A DNA stretch of 64,000 bases, taken from the NCBI GenBank assembly GCA_008828725.1, contig MEHQ01000745.1, positions 1-64,000 of the forward strand, written 5' to 3'. The position numbers and the translations under genes were made by a program. Below are positions 35,615 to 46,989 of the stretch, piece after piece. How positions within the stretch are numbered: the first letter of the stretch is position 1; every line of letters begins with the position of its first letter. Source of the stretch: Saccharina japonica (taxonomy: Eukaryota; Sar; Phaeophyceae; Laminariales; Laminariaceae). The notes beneath the pieces are model-generated. The model searched no databases. It saw only the letters and a program-made list of their open reading frames with translations, and had not been told where the DNA came from.

Positions 35615-37880
35615 GCGAACTACCGTTGGGACATGGTTGCCGCGTATTGTTAAGTATAGGTTGCTCAGCAGCAGTAGTACTACTACTGTACCAAAGTACT
35701 CGTAATCGTACGTATGTAGATCGGCCTATCGCTCGTAGATAGAGAGAGCTAGATATGATACGGATACTGCTGTACATATAGACGTACTCGTACATAGATC
35801 TGTGCATGTATGTGTACTCGTACGTAGATTCCAAAATATTGGAACCAAAGTACAAGTTTAGATAAAATGAGCCTGTAAATGTTAGAGCGTCTCGTACAAC
35901 TGCTACTCCTGCTGTACGCAGCCCAGACAGAGCAGACGCATGCAACATGGTATCAACTACTGCTGCACGACGCTTGATGTGTGCCTCGTTCGATGTCGGT
36001 GTGGTCCTTGTTTTCTCGTGCGTGGTGCGTGCTTTGTGTGTTCCGTTCATACGGCGGGTCAAAAACGAACCATCAAAGTTCATCATGAAAAAACAGTCGT
36101 ACGGCAGGTTTTTCAGAGTAGTTGCGAGGCGGTGTCAAGCCGGAACGTCTACCCTGAGTTATTTGCCGGAATTCTCGACTTTGAAGGCCCAGAGCACGCC
36201 CCAGGGGCCTCGGCCGGGACCCGCACTTGCGCCGTGGCGTACACGCGGCCCCCCTGCGTGCCCCGCAGCCGATAGCGCGAGAAAATAACCGCGGCCGGAG
36301 GAGAAAAGTGAAAGTATTCCGGGAAAAGGTCAATTTGGTACCTAGACATATATGGGGTGAGGTGTCGAAAAAGGACTGTTTCGGGCGCCCTCGCTGTACC
36401 TGGTGAGGGCCGTTTCTGACGACACAAACAAGCCAAAAGCTTGGTATACTCGCAACCAAAATTTTGGCAAGTCTTGCCGAATACTTGCTATCCACAAACA
36501 CACGATGAAACGGCAAACAAACTTGCCATTTTACCCACGTAAACGCCCTCAGATTTATATCACAAACGAACCCCGTTCAGCAGAGATCGGACAGCTATTA
36601 ATAGACGACACCCACCCGTGTCGAGGAATGAGTGGTCTGGAGAGGAATACGAGCACGTTTCGTAGACCCCAGAGAGGGACAGCCCTCCAGGGCGGCCATG
36701 GACAAGTGCACGTTGTCTTCGAGAAGCTGGGGCGCCTGGTTCGTTGGGATTGACTTGAGCACCAGCCCCAGACGGCACCCATGCCACACCGACACAAGTT
36801 TCGTCACCCGTGCCATCAACCTCTTACAGCAGTGCCGTCAGCCACCATCATCTATCTGCTGCCAGCACCACCATTTCACCCTCAATATGTATGTATAGTT
36901 ATGTTTGTGAAATTTTCGCACTTTTCGCAACTTTTCTCTCCGCGCGAGCGCTTTTCGGCAAAACGCTAAGTACCCCGACACGGGAGGCCCGGCCGGACAC
37001 ATTGGTCGAGGTTTGGGCTCGATCCGAGCTCTGTGGCTCGCGTGGCGGGCGCTCGAAGTTTTTTTTCCCGCGGGAGTGGATAAGCCGATTTCCCGGGTTC
37101 TCAGCATGAGGCCGTGTTTCGTACGTACGTGTCAGTAAATAACGATGTTCTGTTTTTAGATGTTGTCTGTTTTTTGCTCTCTCACATGCACACAGGCCAG
37201 AAACATGTACCAGATACCAGTAGACAACAGACAACATGCACAGAGCACGGCGTTACAGCGTTGCCGCCAACACCAGTAGGGAACATCGTGCGTGAGTGGC
37301 ACATCCATCTGGGCTGTACTGCTGCTGTAGGTAGTTGTTTTATCCAAGGCTGCTGTCCGTAGTCCGCCACCTGTCTTGCATTCTTTGCTGTTGTGCTGTG
37401 TGTTTATGACATATCCAGGGTCACTTTGGACCGAAATGTAAGGGCCGTTTTTATTACGTGTGAGTACGGCAACTGTTATTATATTTCTGGTGTTGCGGGT
37501 TTTTGCCCCAAGCACACCACCAAACTTTTAGACATCAGATAACATGCAAAGAGAACACAAACAACACGTTGCAACCCCGCCCAGCAGCACAAGCAGCAGC
37601 AGGCAACATCACGCGCATGTGGCAGGTCCGCGCTGTACTGCTGTGGATCCAGCAGCAGTAGTTGCTTTCTCGGAGGCTATGATCCGTCATCGGTCATCTC
37701 TAGCTCTCTCCTTCTGCTGCGCTGCTGCTGTGCATGTGTATGTGCGGTGTGTCACGCACTCACTGCTGTGGACACGCACGCCAGTATAAAAAATATTTTT
37801 GCTCTTTCGTAATATGGTCAAATGAGTGCGATGCCCGGTTATTTGTTTGAAGTCGTCAGTTCGAGACTCTCGTTCATAAT
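35615..37880. other. Intergenic, no recognised gene
   Basis: Includes two more GC-rich patches (36180-36300 and 36960-37080). A pair of diverged direct repeats near 37150-37360 and 37530-37700 shares AGACAACA, GCAAC and GCTGTACTGCTG blocks. A minus frame at 36598-36819 looks protein-like but has no recognised motif and no conserved partner. Confidence 0.35.
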
Positions 37881-37884
37881 TTTT

Positions 37885-38705
37885 TCCTTTTTAGTGGGGG
37901 ATAGAAATTTACTTGCTATTTGTCTGCGGGCCGAAAATAACTTGACCTTGGTATGGGGGGTGAAAAAGCGCACCGTGCATTGTTATCCCACCCACTGTTC
38001 GAAAGACGCCCGAGGTGACGAGACTCGAAATACATCCAGTATTTAGTGTGTAAGTGTATCCAGCGCCTTAGCCGATATCGACTGTGGATCTGCTGCACAG
38101 TTAGCAGCAGCACCACCAGCAAGCAGTGTGTTGTTGGACCTGTGGCAGCATGCATGTACCACGCAACAGCAGAGACCCCCAGCACTACGTACTGCGTTGT
38201 ACTTTGTATTTACGTAGTGTATTTATTTTTCCCCGGGGTATTCTTCCACTCCAGAGCTTTTTGGAGCCTGTCCTGTGACCACGGACTACCCCTTATAACA
38301 ACAGATCGCAGGGTCCGATACAAAAATACACACACAGTACAGTATAGTAGGACGCCACAGCAATACAGGGCGGACAAAACTACCGCACGCGCTTCATGCT
38401 GTTTTATTGCTCTGCACTGCTCGTGTGCTGTCTGTGGTGTCTGGGTTACGCACGTACATAATACAAACATAAAACAAACCAAAGTGAAAAACAAACCGTC
38501 ATTTTCGGCCCTGACACAAAAAATAAGCCAATTTCGACCCTCCGCACCAAAACCAGCACAATTTCGAACCCAACACAAACACCAAGTCATGTTTGATCCC
38601 CCACATAAAACCATGATGATTCCGACCCTAACACTGAAATCGAGTCTATTTCGATCCCCTTCTAGAACCAAGTCAACTGTGGTGCCTCTCCACACAACAA
38701 AGACA
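37885..38705. mobile_element. Element with inverted arrays of ~31-bp subterminal repeats
   Basis: The right side (about 38495-38700) holds about six degenerate direct units of roughly 31 bp, each with ATTTCGACCCT followed by ACACAAAAACCAAGTC-like sequence. The left side (about 37885-37980) holds about three units in the opposite orientation (GGGGATAGAAATTTACTTG, GGGCCGAAAATAACTTGACC, GGGGGGTGAAAAAG). Inverted subterminal arrays are typical of some DNA transposons and foldback elements. The 229-codon plus and 172-codon minus frames that cross the right array are by-products of the repeat. Confidence 0.5.
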
Positions 38706-38739
38706 TACATAAACACACTGGCGAACATAATATAATGTT

Positions 38740-39585
38740 TGGCGGAATCGTTAGGAAAATCTATTAAAAATATGCAGTCAATCGTAAGGGTTCCACACTA
38801 TTTCCAAGTATTTTTATCCCCAAAAGTGCGCAGGTCATCTGATACAGTACTAAACAATAGTATGCATGTACCCTGCATGTACGGTAATATGCAGATAATT
38901 CATAACGTCGTACTATGATGTAATATGCTTGCGTAGGACACAATATCGAATTATGTACGAGTTTGGTTTTCAATTCGTTCTTGCGCCACTCCCCTAGGCA
39001 TGTCCCGGAGGGGAACCTTGTATTCCTGTATTGCCGCAGTCAATGCGGTCTAGCGAGCCGGCACGATGTTTGTAGGGTCTTGCGTGGGTATGATTGGTCG
39101 CAAATGGCAAGTCAAATAGCAAACTTCATTTTACAAAAACTTGGTAAACCAAGCGATACGGAAATATCAAACATAACAGCTTGGCAATTTTTTTTTCTGC
39201 TACAGTATTGGCAAGTAACACTTGTAATAGAACGATAATCTTTACTATTTTGGCAAGTAAAACTTGCCAAAAAATGGTAATTTGGCAAGTTATTTGATAA
39301 GAATACGTCGTTAAAAACAACCCAAATAAATGTAAAATACCGGCGGGTCTGAAAACCAAAATGGTACTCTCTGCTGCGTACGCACGTACTCTATATACTA
39401 CCTATACGACGCATGACTATCCGGCGGGTTCAAACATCCAGCAGGCACATACCTTGATACAACAGGTACACAATATACGTATACACATATACTACGAAGT
39501 ATATACCTGGTATATATCACATCATATCATACGTAATTCCTGTGTATTCCCATATATGTATCATGTCGCTGAATGCCGCGAGTGC
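38740..39585. other. Intergenic, no recognised gene
   Basis: GGCAAGT and ACTTGCC words recur in both orientations at 39105-39290, suggesting a small decayed inverted-repeat element. No coding signal. Confidence 0.35.
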
Positions 39586-39589
39586 GTGA

Positions 39590-40150
39590 GTTACAGCAAA
39601 CTTCGATGAACGTCGACGAGCAGTGGAAATAAATGCCGACTGAACCCTCTGCGCGATAATTGAGAAGGCAATTATACAGGGGCGGGAGACGGGAAAGCAT
39701 ATGTGGCCACGGCTTGTCCAGAAGGCGGTGCAGGGCGAAAACTTCCACAGGTTAACCTGCGGGGGGAAAAATAAAAGCTACAGCAAACTTCGATGAACGT
39801 CGACGAGCAGTGGAAATACATGCCGACTGAACCCTCTGCGCGATAATTGAGAAGGCAATTATACAGGGGCGGGAGACGGGAAAGCATATGTGGCCACGGC
39901 TTGTCCAGAAGGCGGTGCAGGGCGAAAACTTCCACAGGTTAACCTGCGGGGGGAAAAATAAAAGCTACAGCAAACTTCGATGAACGTCGACGAGCAGTGG
40001 AAATACATGCCGACTGAACCCTCTGCGCGATAATTGAGAAGGCAATTATACAGGGGCGGGAGACGGGAAAGCATATGTGGCCACGGCTTGTCCAGAAGGC
40101 GGTGCAGGGCGAAAACTTCCACAGGTTAACCTGTGGGGGGAAAAGTAAAA
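39590..40150 (+). repeat. Tandem array of three 187-bp units
   Basis: Three nearly identical 187-bp units follow each other directly (about 39590, 39777 and 39964). Each contains AGCTACAGCAAACTTCGATG, ACCCTCTGCGCGATAATTGA, TGTGGCCACGGCTTGTCCAG and CCACAGGTTAACCTG. The near-perfect identity shows recent expansion or homogenisation. Part of the unit matches the S1-related fragment at 17690-17780, and CACGGCTTG(T/C)CCAGAAGGC also occurs near 19674. Confidence 0.85.
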
Positions 40151-40269
40151 GCGATGGTAATCTATACCAGAATAGAAACAGACCTAGAACAATCTACAAC
40201 ATGTACACTACCGGCCCTCTCACGAGAAAGTGTCCCACAAGAAACCCAGCCTAAACATTACGGGGGAAA

Positions 40270-40390
40270 TAAGAAAGTCAACATCTATTATACTGAAATT
40301 AGTGTGGGACACACACCTTTCTCAAATAAGAAAGTCAGCCCAAGCCCGATTTCTGGTTTCTTATGAGCGGGCCGGTACTGTATATGAACC
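40270..40390 (+). repeat. Dispersed repeat R5, copy 2
   Basis: Matches 16500-16600 in the order GAAATTAGTGT, CTCAAATAAGAAA, TTTCTTAT, GTACTGTATA. Confidence 0.5.
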
Positions 40391-40429
40391 AGGCACTATA
40401 TAAATGCTGCTGTAGGTACGTATTGAAGG

Positions 40430-41100
40430 TTCCATTGCAACGGAGCTTGAAGCGCAACACAACACAACAACAAGCAGATCGCAAGGAAGTCTTTGTGGGA
40501 GAGATTCGCTGCTCAAGCTAACGTAGGTCTACAGCTAGCGAAATGCATGCTAGCCTTATTATGTATGTGTGCTACTACTGATGGTGGTGTAAATATCCAC
40601 GCAGACTGTAGTCGTACTCATAAATTGATAAATTGCAGGGTGGGCAAAAACAACAGTTCGGTTGGACAGCCTGACCGAGCCTGCTAAAAAAACAACATCG
40701 AAACAAAGTCTGCCGAAAACAACCTGACATCATGAATACCAAGTACAGTATGAATGTATACACTTTGCTTTCAAACAAAAATACCCAAGGTTTACTGGTG
40801 AGAGCTTTCAGGGGTGGATGGAAGAACCAGAGGAAAATGGAAGACAAGAAGAAACGCTTCCAAGGAGATAAAAAACTTCTGCAGAGAGCAGGGCGCAGAG
40901 GGGTGTCAGTGCTGTGCTGTAGTTGTCACGCACTCCTTACTATCCTTGTTGCACGTTCATCGTTGCGCCTCACCTTGTTTTTCCTTGATGAGTCAGGGTG
41001 TAGAGTGTGCTGGAATTTAAGTGACAAACTGTTTGAGGAGTGAAGAGATACTTGGTTGAACCTCCCCTATTCCCGGGAAACGAAACGCCTGCCAGAAGTG
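40430..41100 (+). repeat. Dispersed repeat R4, copy 2
   Basis: Shares ordered blocks with 19843-20690, including ACGGAGCTTGAAGCGC, AAGCAGATCGCAAG, CTGACCGAGCCTGCT, GAGAGCTTTCAGGGGTGG, GAAGAACCAGAG and CGCCTGCCAGAAGTGTCCC. Confidence 0.55.
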
Positions 41101-43600
41101 TCCCTCCCGTAGTTTGATCAAATGATATCGAGAGCAGCTCGTTACTCCGACATCCCTTACGTCTGGGGGATACTATACTTGGTAGAGCGCGGGTATAGTC
41201 GGGTTTGATCCTTCGGGATGTCGCTCTATTTGGTACGTACGACTATGCGGCAATGCATTTCGGAGGCTCACGACATCGGCTGCCTTGTCCCCGTTTCCTG
41301 TCCTTCATGTCAGCACGCTGGAGTTTACTGCCCACACCCGACAAGCTGGCCGGCACTACTGTAACAAAGCACCCAAGGCCCAATATGGTAGACACCCATC
41401 GGTTTTCTTCAACTCCGAGCTTGCTTTATTACTACAATACCGTGTTTTGTTTGGCCCCATGAAGTACCCATGCCTGGCTTCCGCTGCTTATTATGTGCAT
41501 GCACTCATTTTTGGGTGTAACACCTTGGGGGACTCTGATACTTCCACCAACCATGTTTCTGAGTATCCGCTTGCGGAGGTTCCAGCGGTACCCCCAACCA
41601 CCGCGGAATTAATGGGGGGCGACTTCACGGGGCTCGTATCCCGCCTTCTCCTCTGCCACCTGGCGCGACGCGCTCCCAGCACCTTGGGGTAACCCGATAC
41701 CTCAACCTCATTACCGAAATACCGACACGACGCTGATCCTAACCTCCATCTCCTCGACCGACACCGTGCACCACAAACATTGCTTGGCGGAAGGCGTCGG
41801 TAATGCGTTCTAGACCACAGAGGCGACCAGGCCTCGCAGGGGCCGGTTACCGCTTGCACACACACGCGTGTCCGACGACGCCTGGGGGGGGCGCCTTCCG
41901 GCGGGATAGTCGTGAGCGGCGGTGAGAGCCGCGCTCATGGTGGCGTTCCAGTGGAGGTTGTGTGAAGCAAGGTCGACCCTTGGGCTACTTGTCACTCACA
42001 AACATGATGGTATATAAATAGCGCGCCTGTAGGCCGTTCCAGAGGATTATATCGAGGAGGGAAATTATCCAAAGGAGTATGAAATGTAATGCCTCCACAA
42101 CAATATAGGGGATAGACGAGGATACCATGACAGTTATCAGACAGTACCACATACACAACGTGATATTTTGAAGGGCACAATGCAAAACCAAACACGATAA
42201 TTCCCGCGCTATGCCAGGCCCCAGTTATTATTGTTTCGGACGCAATGCTAGGGCAGGGGTGCACCATCTTCCAGATTTTAGCATTTCCTCAGAGAAATTA
42301 ACATTTGCCTCCGAAGGGTACCAATATCGTAGCACGCCTCCCCCCCAGGCGTTAAAGGTTAGAAAAACAAACAATGAGATGCTCTCGAATTTATATTCTC
42401 AAACATTTCGCGGTTCTCATGATGAGCAAAACATGTTATTATTTATTTCATTTATTTAACCTCCCTTCTCTAACCTCGAACGCGAGGTGGTCTCCAACCC
42501 CAACAATCAAAAACAGCCTATCGCAAGCTAGAGCGGTCCGGCCGGGAGAGTCCGCGGCCGTAGCAGTAGGCAGAGGGCATGGAGCTTCGTGGTACGTACA
42601 CTGCCGTTGTGATACTCGCGCCTCCTGCTGTGCAAAGGGTTCGTCGGTCTCCGAAGAACGCGAGAAAAGCCTATTAAACGTTGTGGTCGCATCGGTATAT
42701 AGAGAAAAAAAAAGTTATTTGCGCCGCTTCGGGTACTCTTGCAGCAGTGCTCGGACGTTGCCACCCTGTCCGCCCACCACGGGCGATCCAGCACTCCGTC
42801 TACCAAGCTACCCGGCAAGCCTCGTCGACCCAGTGCTTGAGTGTCAAAGGGCCCCTCTGGTGTGTCCGCGGTGCACTGTGCGAGGCGCTGTGTCCCTCGG
42901 GGTTGGGGTGTCCTGCCTGCTTGGCCGTCACCAAAAGCATAAGTATGGCATTTTTCTACGAGTATAGGCGATATTTCTCGCTACCCTGCTCCTACATTAC
43001 GACTCGTGGTAAATAGCTCGTGAATTGTTCTCCCCCTGCAGGCGACATATCGTGAAACAAAATCGTTTTAACGCAGGTAGCCTGTACGGGACGCTTCTGG
43101 CCGGCGTTACGTTCGACGGAGATAGGAGATGCTCAACTGCAGTAAGTCTCTCTTCGCTTCTCCAACTATTTGTCACCTAATATTGCGGCACACTCTGCCC
43201 TGGCCCATCTTGGATATATATATATATATATGCAATGTGAGACATAATGAAGAACCTAACACAAGGTCAAAGAGCGCGTGACAACTGCACAAAAACCCTG
43301 CACCCTCCTCTCAACAGTCAGTGTAGTCTTGATACCTCCTTCCAGGTGTTTCCACTTACTTTCCATTTTCCTGATGCTTCGATCGCCCCCCGAAAGCTCC
43401 CGAAAGCTCTCACATGTGTATACCAGTATGCCTAGACAAATATAGAGTTCGGGGTCGCGTGTTCGCATTGGTTGACCCTAAAACAAACACAAAAAACAAA
43501 GATGGTTGATGTACCAACGAATGTATACTGATATTCAATTAACCATACAGCTTGGTATTAGTCTGCATCTGGTAATGACGACATCAGTTTGTTTTTTCTG
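41101..43600. other. Intergenic, no recognised gene
   Basis: Short open frames on both strands, the longest 197 codons on plus (42374-42967), none with a motif I recognise. A TA dinucleotide run lies at 43213-43232. A diverged direct repeat of CACCTTGGGG(G/T)-type blocks lies near 41521 and 41682. Confidence 0.35.
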
Positions 43601-43620
43601 CAGATCATATTTTTATTTTC

Positions 43621-44017
43621 AGGGCCTTCCTCGGGAAAATTCCCGAAGATTTCGGGAATCGAGTAAATCAACCATATCAAACTAACCAATGCCGAATATA
43701 CAATATTAAAAGCACCACAAGACCGGCAAAGCCACGGCGAATCAAATGACGGTGTGTTTTCTTTTTCTACTAAGTAGGAACCGCGGTATGGTCCATGGTA
43801 ATTTACCACGGGAATTGGCAATTCCCGTGGTAAATTACCATGGACCATACCGCGGTTCCTACTGGGTAAAAACAAATAAAACACCGTCATTCGATTCGCC
43901 GTGGTTTTGTCTTTCTTGTGGTGCTTTTAACAATATTTATTCGGCATTGGTTAGTTTGATATGGTTGATTTACTCGATTCCCGAAATCTTCGGGATTTTT
44001 CCCGAGGAAGGCCCTGA
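43621..44017. repeat. Near-perfect palindrome with ~198-bp arms
   Basis: The left arm (43621-43820) begins CAGGGCCTTCCTCGGGAAAA. The right arm (about 43822-44017) ends with the complement, and the centre is GGGAATTGGCAATTCCC. The same peptide-like frame therefore appears on both strands. The arms differ by a few substitutions and small indels. A third, partial copy of one arm lies at 44276-44415 and ends at the same CCCTG, which points to a mobile element with CAGGG...CCCTG ends. Confidence 0.85.
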
Positions 44018-44028
44018 TAATAATAGAA

Positions 44029-44130
44029 CTATTACGGGGGGCCATAGTAAATAGGACCAAATATTGTTATTAAACAGTAAAAATAGGTAAATTATATAGA
44101 TTTTTGTCTGTGCCGTAGGTCCTGCTTACA
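44029..44130 (+). mobile_element. Truncated relative of the intron 1 MITE of gene B
   Basis: CTATTACGGGGGGCCATAGT, AAATAGGACCAAATATT, TAAAAATAGGTAAATT and GTGCCGTAGGTCCT match 31652-31882 reading from one end. The other terminal repeat is missing. Confidence 0.6.
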
Positions 44131-44159
44131 TTTTTTTGTTTTCCAATCCCATGTGTTGT

Positions 44160-44270
44160 CTTTGCCCTTCCTTTCTCTCTCCTTCCTAGCCGTAACTCAG
44201 ATCCGGGGTCACAAAAAGTAGGCTCTTCTCCCTCTTTCCCCACTACGTACGGTTTTTGCCTTGCATTTTT
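44160..44270 (-). mobile_element. S1 SINE fragment, antisense, ending at an undetermined base
   Basis: In reverse complement this is the 3' body of the S1 SINE (AAAAATGCAAGGC, GGGGAAAGAGGGAGAAGAGC, GACCCCGGATCTGAGTTACG). It runs into a T run that stops at N (44271), after which an A run and the third palindrome-arm copy begin. The join may be an assembly artefact. Confidence 0.6.
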
Positions 44271-44275
44271 NAAAA

Positions 44276-44415
44276 AAAAACACCGTCATTCGATTTGCCG
44301 TGGTTTTGTCTTTCTTGTGGTGCTTTTAACATTGTTTATTCGGCATTGGTTAGTTTGATATGGTTGATTTACTCGATTCCCGAAATCTTCGGGAATTTTC
44401 CCGAGGAAGGCCCTG
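44276..44415 (+). repeat. Third, partial copy of the palindrome arm
   Basis: Runs from AACACCGTCATTCGATTTGC to AGGAAGGCCCTG, nearly identical to the right arm of the 43621-44017 palindrome. Confidence 0.8.
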
Positions 44416-44419
44416 CATA

Positions 44420-46985
44420 TTTTGATATTTGTGATATACCTGATGATGATTGGTTGATATAGGACAAACCACCGCTTAATCTAAACCGGGAGATACTACT
44501 ACTGTAAGTGGGCAGTGTTTGATTCGGAAGCGCTAACCATGGAGTGGGGCTGATCAGTGACCGACGTATAATGCAAGTGAGGGGTGTTCATGTTTGCAGG
44601 ATAAACAACTGAGCTACTCCTGTATTCCTGGAAAGCTAGTAGTTTTTGTTTTAAAAAAACGAGGATAAACTACTGAGTGAGCTTAACAGTCACCTACTGA
44701 GTCAGCAGTGCTCGTTTATGATGGGTAGACTCCTGAGCCACTGCCGCAAGTCAACCGTGCGAACTCGGCTGACTCTTAAAATCACTTAGGGGTTTGTCGT
44801 TTCCAAACAAATAAACACAGTTCCAGGGTTCGGAACCCACCAACAAGGAACGTCGTTGTTTCCGGAAAAAAAAAAAAAAAACAAGGTGGAGATAATCACA
44901 ACAATTTAAAAACACTCTTCATAGTAGGGGTCGGTAGTGGAGGGTGCCACTAGAAAAGGATGCGCGACTTTAAGAGAAGAACCCTAAGAATGAAAAATCA
45001 GGCGCTGAGTAGGGGCTTGATCCGCCCCGGAGAAGTCATCGGTGGTACATACGGTAGGTCGAATCGAACCCAAAGACAATGTATACCGTTTTTTTTCATT
45101 TATAAAGGATAGTAAACCAACTGCTTATCTATGGTATTTACAATTATAAACTGTGAAGCACTGAGTTAAATAGTGCAGACTTGGCTTTCCCTTTACAAAT
45201 GCATCAATAGCCCGTCAAGACTGCCTGGTTAGCAGTGTGGCGCATCCTGTACAAACGAAAATGTATTGTTGTTGTTGTTGTTGTTGTTGCTGTCGTTGAG
45301 CAGGTTCGGTCAGATTGCCCAACTACCCTGTTACTCGATTTGCAAGTCAGGAGTACTGCGTTACACTTTATTCCGGCATTATACACAAAATACATGTAAG
45401 CATCCCCCCAGCTATGGATCACTGCTAATAAAGTGGCGAGTCTCTCCCAAACACTTTCTTGCGATCTGCTTGTTGTGCTGTGATTTTATCCTTCACGCAA
45501 TTACTACAGTACGTAGAGCTCTGTCAGACTGGCAACCTTCTGTGTCTACCCGGTTTTTTGCCGATTGTTCTCGGATTGTTTCGAGTCAGTTTAGTTTCCA
45601 TCATCACTTCTACGTTACCAGCGTGAACTCGTGGGAGAGCTTTTACCCTGAACAGCCTCCTCGACAAGCCGGAGTCACAGATGCCCCCCCCCCCCCCCCT
45701 GCGCTTGCCTTCTTTTTTAATCGCGCATACGGTTTAGCATATATTTTGGTCATCGGTTATAATCCAAGCCTTATATATCGCACGCTCTCGCACACTCAGC
45801 GACGTGATGAAAAGGCACAGGAAGCACGCAACTTATGCATAAGCACCAGGTTTTGCTCTTTAAAACCGCCGGGCTTTCACACCTGGTGCCAGGCACTGCT
45901 TTAGTACGTAGGCACCCCAGATAAACTACAGTAGGCTCGTAATACGGTACGTGGGGGCTTTCCTTGTTATACCTTCTGAAGAAAATGTTTATGAGCGGTC
46001 GACCTCCTTTCTTGGGCACCCCCCGGTTAGTACACCATTGTTCATGTATACTTTGAAGTATTTGTGTTAGGACTACTATGGCGCATACGAATGCTCACCG
46101 GGTTGCGTGAAGACGTTGAGCTCTTCACGTCATTAGCCACCACCCCTACAAGGTGGTATTGCCCGTTAAGGTGACGTTTGGTTCTGCTGCATGCCCATCC
46201 GGGTGTGTATCATTCAACCACGAGGGATGACTCTTCCGAGTTACACGTTATACTCTCGCGTTCGCAAATCGACGCGCCGTTCGCCTTCAAAACTTATTGC
46301 CGTTCACGGAAAACAGAAAAAAACGCCTGGTGGAAACGCCCACTTCATACATGTGTTGGGATTTGTGTATATCCCCGCAGGGGAAGAATAGTGTCCCTTC
46401 CCCTGTTTCGACGCCTCTTGAGATTTGTGGTTGCCGTTCGCGGGCGCCGTTCCGTAGCACCCATTCCTATTGTTTTGCAGGTATCTTGGTATCGATCTGT
46501 TTTGAACAACAATGAAACGCAGCACGCAGTACGCAGTCTCACAGTCGGTCGGCCGTGTCGATCTCCAAAACTCACGGCAAAAACTGTTGAAGCAGTGTTT
46601 CATGAGTGGGCAAGCGAGCGGTCATGTTTTGAGCGGATTCGTCCTTATTATTTTAGTACCAATGGGCAAGGATGATCGGTCTTAAGGGCCTGTCCCTGTT
46701 TGTTGTGGTTTGCTTCCCATCCGCATTTCGTAGAATATGTGTTTTTTCCACCTCCCTCTCGCCGACGGTCTTCTTGCCTCTTGTAGCTAACCATTTTGGA
46801 TTAAGAAAACTGGATACAGTTGCAACCACATCACTACTGTAGCTACTCCCGGTATATAAATACAGTAATCATGTTAGTAAACGCCCCCCGGGGCGTTGTT
46901 CTTTATCACGCGTTAACAAAACACCCCGGGGGCTTAGCCTTTTCCCTGTAGCCCGACAGTGCAATTCCTTGACAAATGGCGTCGA
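44420..46985. other. Intergenic with partial inverted R4 copy, no recognised gene
   Basis: Bases 45290-45490 match the R4 repeat in inverted orientation (GTTGAGCAGGTTCGGTCAG, CTTGCGATCTGCTTGTTGTG). A TTG microsatellite is at 45265-45292 and a 16-nt C run at 45684-45699. The 212-codon frame at 45266-45904 starts in the microsatellite and crosses the repeat, so it is not supported. A 165-codon plus frame at 46178-46675 has no recognised motif. GTAAACGCCCC and its complement sit at 46872-46930. Confidence 0.4.
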
Positions 46986-46989
46986 CGGC

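Noticed and set aside
36598..36819. Protein-like 73-codon minus frame
   Set aside because: No recognised motif, no splice partner and no conserved copy in the window.
38046..38735. 229-codon plus and 172-codon minus frames
   Set aside because: Both cross the ~31-bp repeat array, which explains the openness and the repeated peptide words.
39590..40150. CRISPR-like array
   Set aside because: The 187-bp units are contiguous tandem copies without unique spacers, in a eukaryotic context.
45266..45904. 212-codon plus frame
   Set aside because: It starts in a TTG microsatellite, crosses an inverted copy of repeat R4 and a 16-nt C run, and shows no motif.
46178..46675. 165-codon plus frame
   Set aside because: Reads somewhat like protein, but no family is recognised and a TTTTGCAG acceptor-like site inside it makes a single exon doubtful.
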